Shown piece after piece: positions 63,249 to 64,000 of a stretch of DNA of 64,000 nt. Origin of the DNA: Anaerolineae bacterium (lineage in GTDB: Bacteria; Chloroflexota; Anaerolineae; Aggregatilineales; Phototrophicaceae); contig JALHQT010000005.1 of NCBI GenBank assembly GCA_022841825.1, forward strand, positions 124,001 to 188,000. Direction: 5' to 3'. Position 1 is the first letter of the stretch. Each line of letters begins with the position of its first letter. The position numbers and the translations under genes are program-made. The notes under the pieces were generated by a model. That model was not told the origin of the DNA, ran no database searches, and worked only from the letters and a program-made list of their open reading frames with translations.

Positions 63249-64000
63249 GTGAAGCAACGGCTCACGATCCCATCGCACCGCGTCCTGCTGCTCGTTATCC
63301 TGCTCGCCGCGCTCACTATGCGCGTGATTGGCATCAACTGGGATCAAGGCTCCCACATGCATCCCGACGAGCGCTTCCTGACGACCATCGCCAGCGCCAT
63401 CGGTAAGCCGGACAACCTGACGAGCGAGGCGCGCAATCGCTGCCCGGATACGGCGCGTCATACCGCATACTTCGATACCCAGTGCAGCGTCTTCAACCCC
63501 AACAACATCAGCGAAGGCAGTTACGTCTACGGCACGCTGCCGCTCTTCATCATCAACCTCGCTGGGCAGGGTGCAGCCGCGCTGAATATCGGCGGGCTGG
63601 AAAATCCCAGCCACTGGGTCGGTTACGACTACATCCATCTCGTCGGGCGCTTCGTCAGCGCCATCGCCGATACCATCACCATCCTCGTCCTCTATCTGAT
63701 CGGAAAGCGGCTCTTCACCCGCAATCATGGCATTCTGGCAGCGACACTCTACGCCTTCGCCGTGCTGCCCATCCAGCTTTCGCACTACTGGACGGTCGAT
63801 GTCCAGTCGCACCTGTATGTCGCGCTCGCACTGTACGGCGCGATAGAGATCGGCTTGCGCGGGCGCTTCTGGGGCTACGCAATTTTCGGCTTGGCGCTGG
63901 CGGCGGCGCTGGCGTCGCGCGTCAATCTGTATCCGCTGGCAGGAGCGCTGCCGCTGGTCCTGCTCCTGCGCTACTGGCTGGGCTGGTACGAGCATCGGGA
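63249..64000 (+). CDS. GT-C membrane mannosyltransferase-like protein (cut by window edge)
   Basis: Starts at GTG 63249 and runs to the right edge (250 codons). Hydrophobic N-terminal helix (VLLLVILLAALTMRVIGI), then GSHMHPDERFLTTIA, with the acidic pair (DE) of the first outer loop typical of PMT/GT39-like enzymes, and several further helices (VGRFVSAIADTITILVLYLIGKRLF; GILAATLYAFAVLPIQLSHYW). Predicted to transfer a sugar from a polyprenyl-phosphate donor. Confidence 0.75.
   Translation, partial: MKQRLTIPSHRVLLLVILLAALTMRVIGINWDQGSHMHPDERFLTTIASAIGKPDNLTSEARNRCPDTARHTAYFDTQCSVFNPNNISEGSYVYGTLPLFIINLAGQGAAALNIGGLENPSHWVGYDYIHLVGRFVSAIADTITILVLYLIGKRLFTRNHGILAATLYAFAVLPIQLSHYWTVDVQSHLYVALALYGAIEIGLRGRFWGYAIFGLALAAALASRVNLYPLAGALPLVLLLRYWLGWYEHR

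Overview
The window looks like a chromosome segment of a Gram-positive-like or monoderm filamentous bacterium, most likely Chloroflexota (Anaerolineae or a relative). This is inferred from GC-rich coding, secreted proteins with T/P-rich linkers ending in (TPT)n, an actinobacterial-style EccC ATPase with WXG100 proteins, a multi-domain alpha-2-macroglobulin-like protein, dockerin proteins and very many small palindromic or short tandem intergenic repeats. No rRNA, tRNA or CRISPR was seen, so the taxonomy is not proven.

Region by region. (1) 1-8273: a type VII-like secretion and signalling locus: the N-terminal part of an EccC/EssC ATPase (runs off the left edge), a membrane-anchored pseudokinase, four small WXG100-like proteins, a VWA/FHA transmembrane protein and a PP2C phosphatase. 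(2) 8478-20770: sugar metabolism (zinc dehydrogenase, rhamnulokinase, glycerol kinase), two envelope glycosyltransferases, a YggT-like protein, small DUF proteins, a DUF3179 lipoprotein/secreted protein and a Crp/Fnr regulator. (3) 20812-29092: an MFS transporter behind a perfect operator dyad, a pyruvate dehydrogenase E1a-E1b-E2 operon without E3, two tandem Uma2-like proteins, and a TetR/DUF2867 pair with a perfect operator between the -35 and -10. (4) 29337-38815: a 1971-residue alpha-2-macroglobulin-like protein lacking the thioester, and a DUF4062-STAND-TPR protein interrupted by one in-frame TAG and by palindromic repeats. (5) 38861-39677: a REP-associated tyrosine transposase (RAYT) between two 165-bp copies of its REP-type repeat. 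(6) 39680-53352: a myo-inositol catabolic and uptake locus (iolG, iolE, iolD, iolB, iolC, a second iolG, ABC transporter), followed by a SAF-domain oxidoreductase, rmlC and a LacD-like aldolase. (7) 53470-62346: four translationally coupled secreted proteins (GH44, two beta-helix proteins, a CAP protein), all with the same C-terminal regulatory-like domain plus dockerin. (8) a secreted Cys-rich protein and the start of a GT-C mannosyltransferase-like membrane protein at the right edge.

The most unusual feature is the intergenic DNA. At least four kinds of short repeat occur: about 20-28-nt palindromes whose arms vary in a compensated way, degenerate heptamer arrays in inverted pairs, degenerate octamer arrays (AGCNNNNN) in inverted pairs, and the RAYT repeats. 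One octamer pair brackets a four-helix-bundle gene inserted in the iol operon, and a gene-less copy lies between iolG and iolE. These repeats enter genes: they supply stop codons, signal-peptide codons and internal coding stretches.
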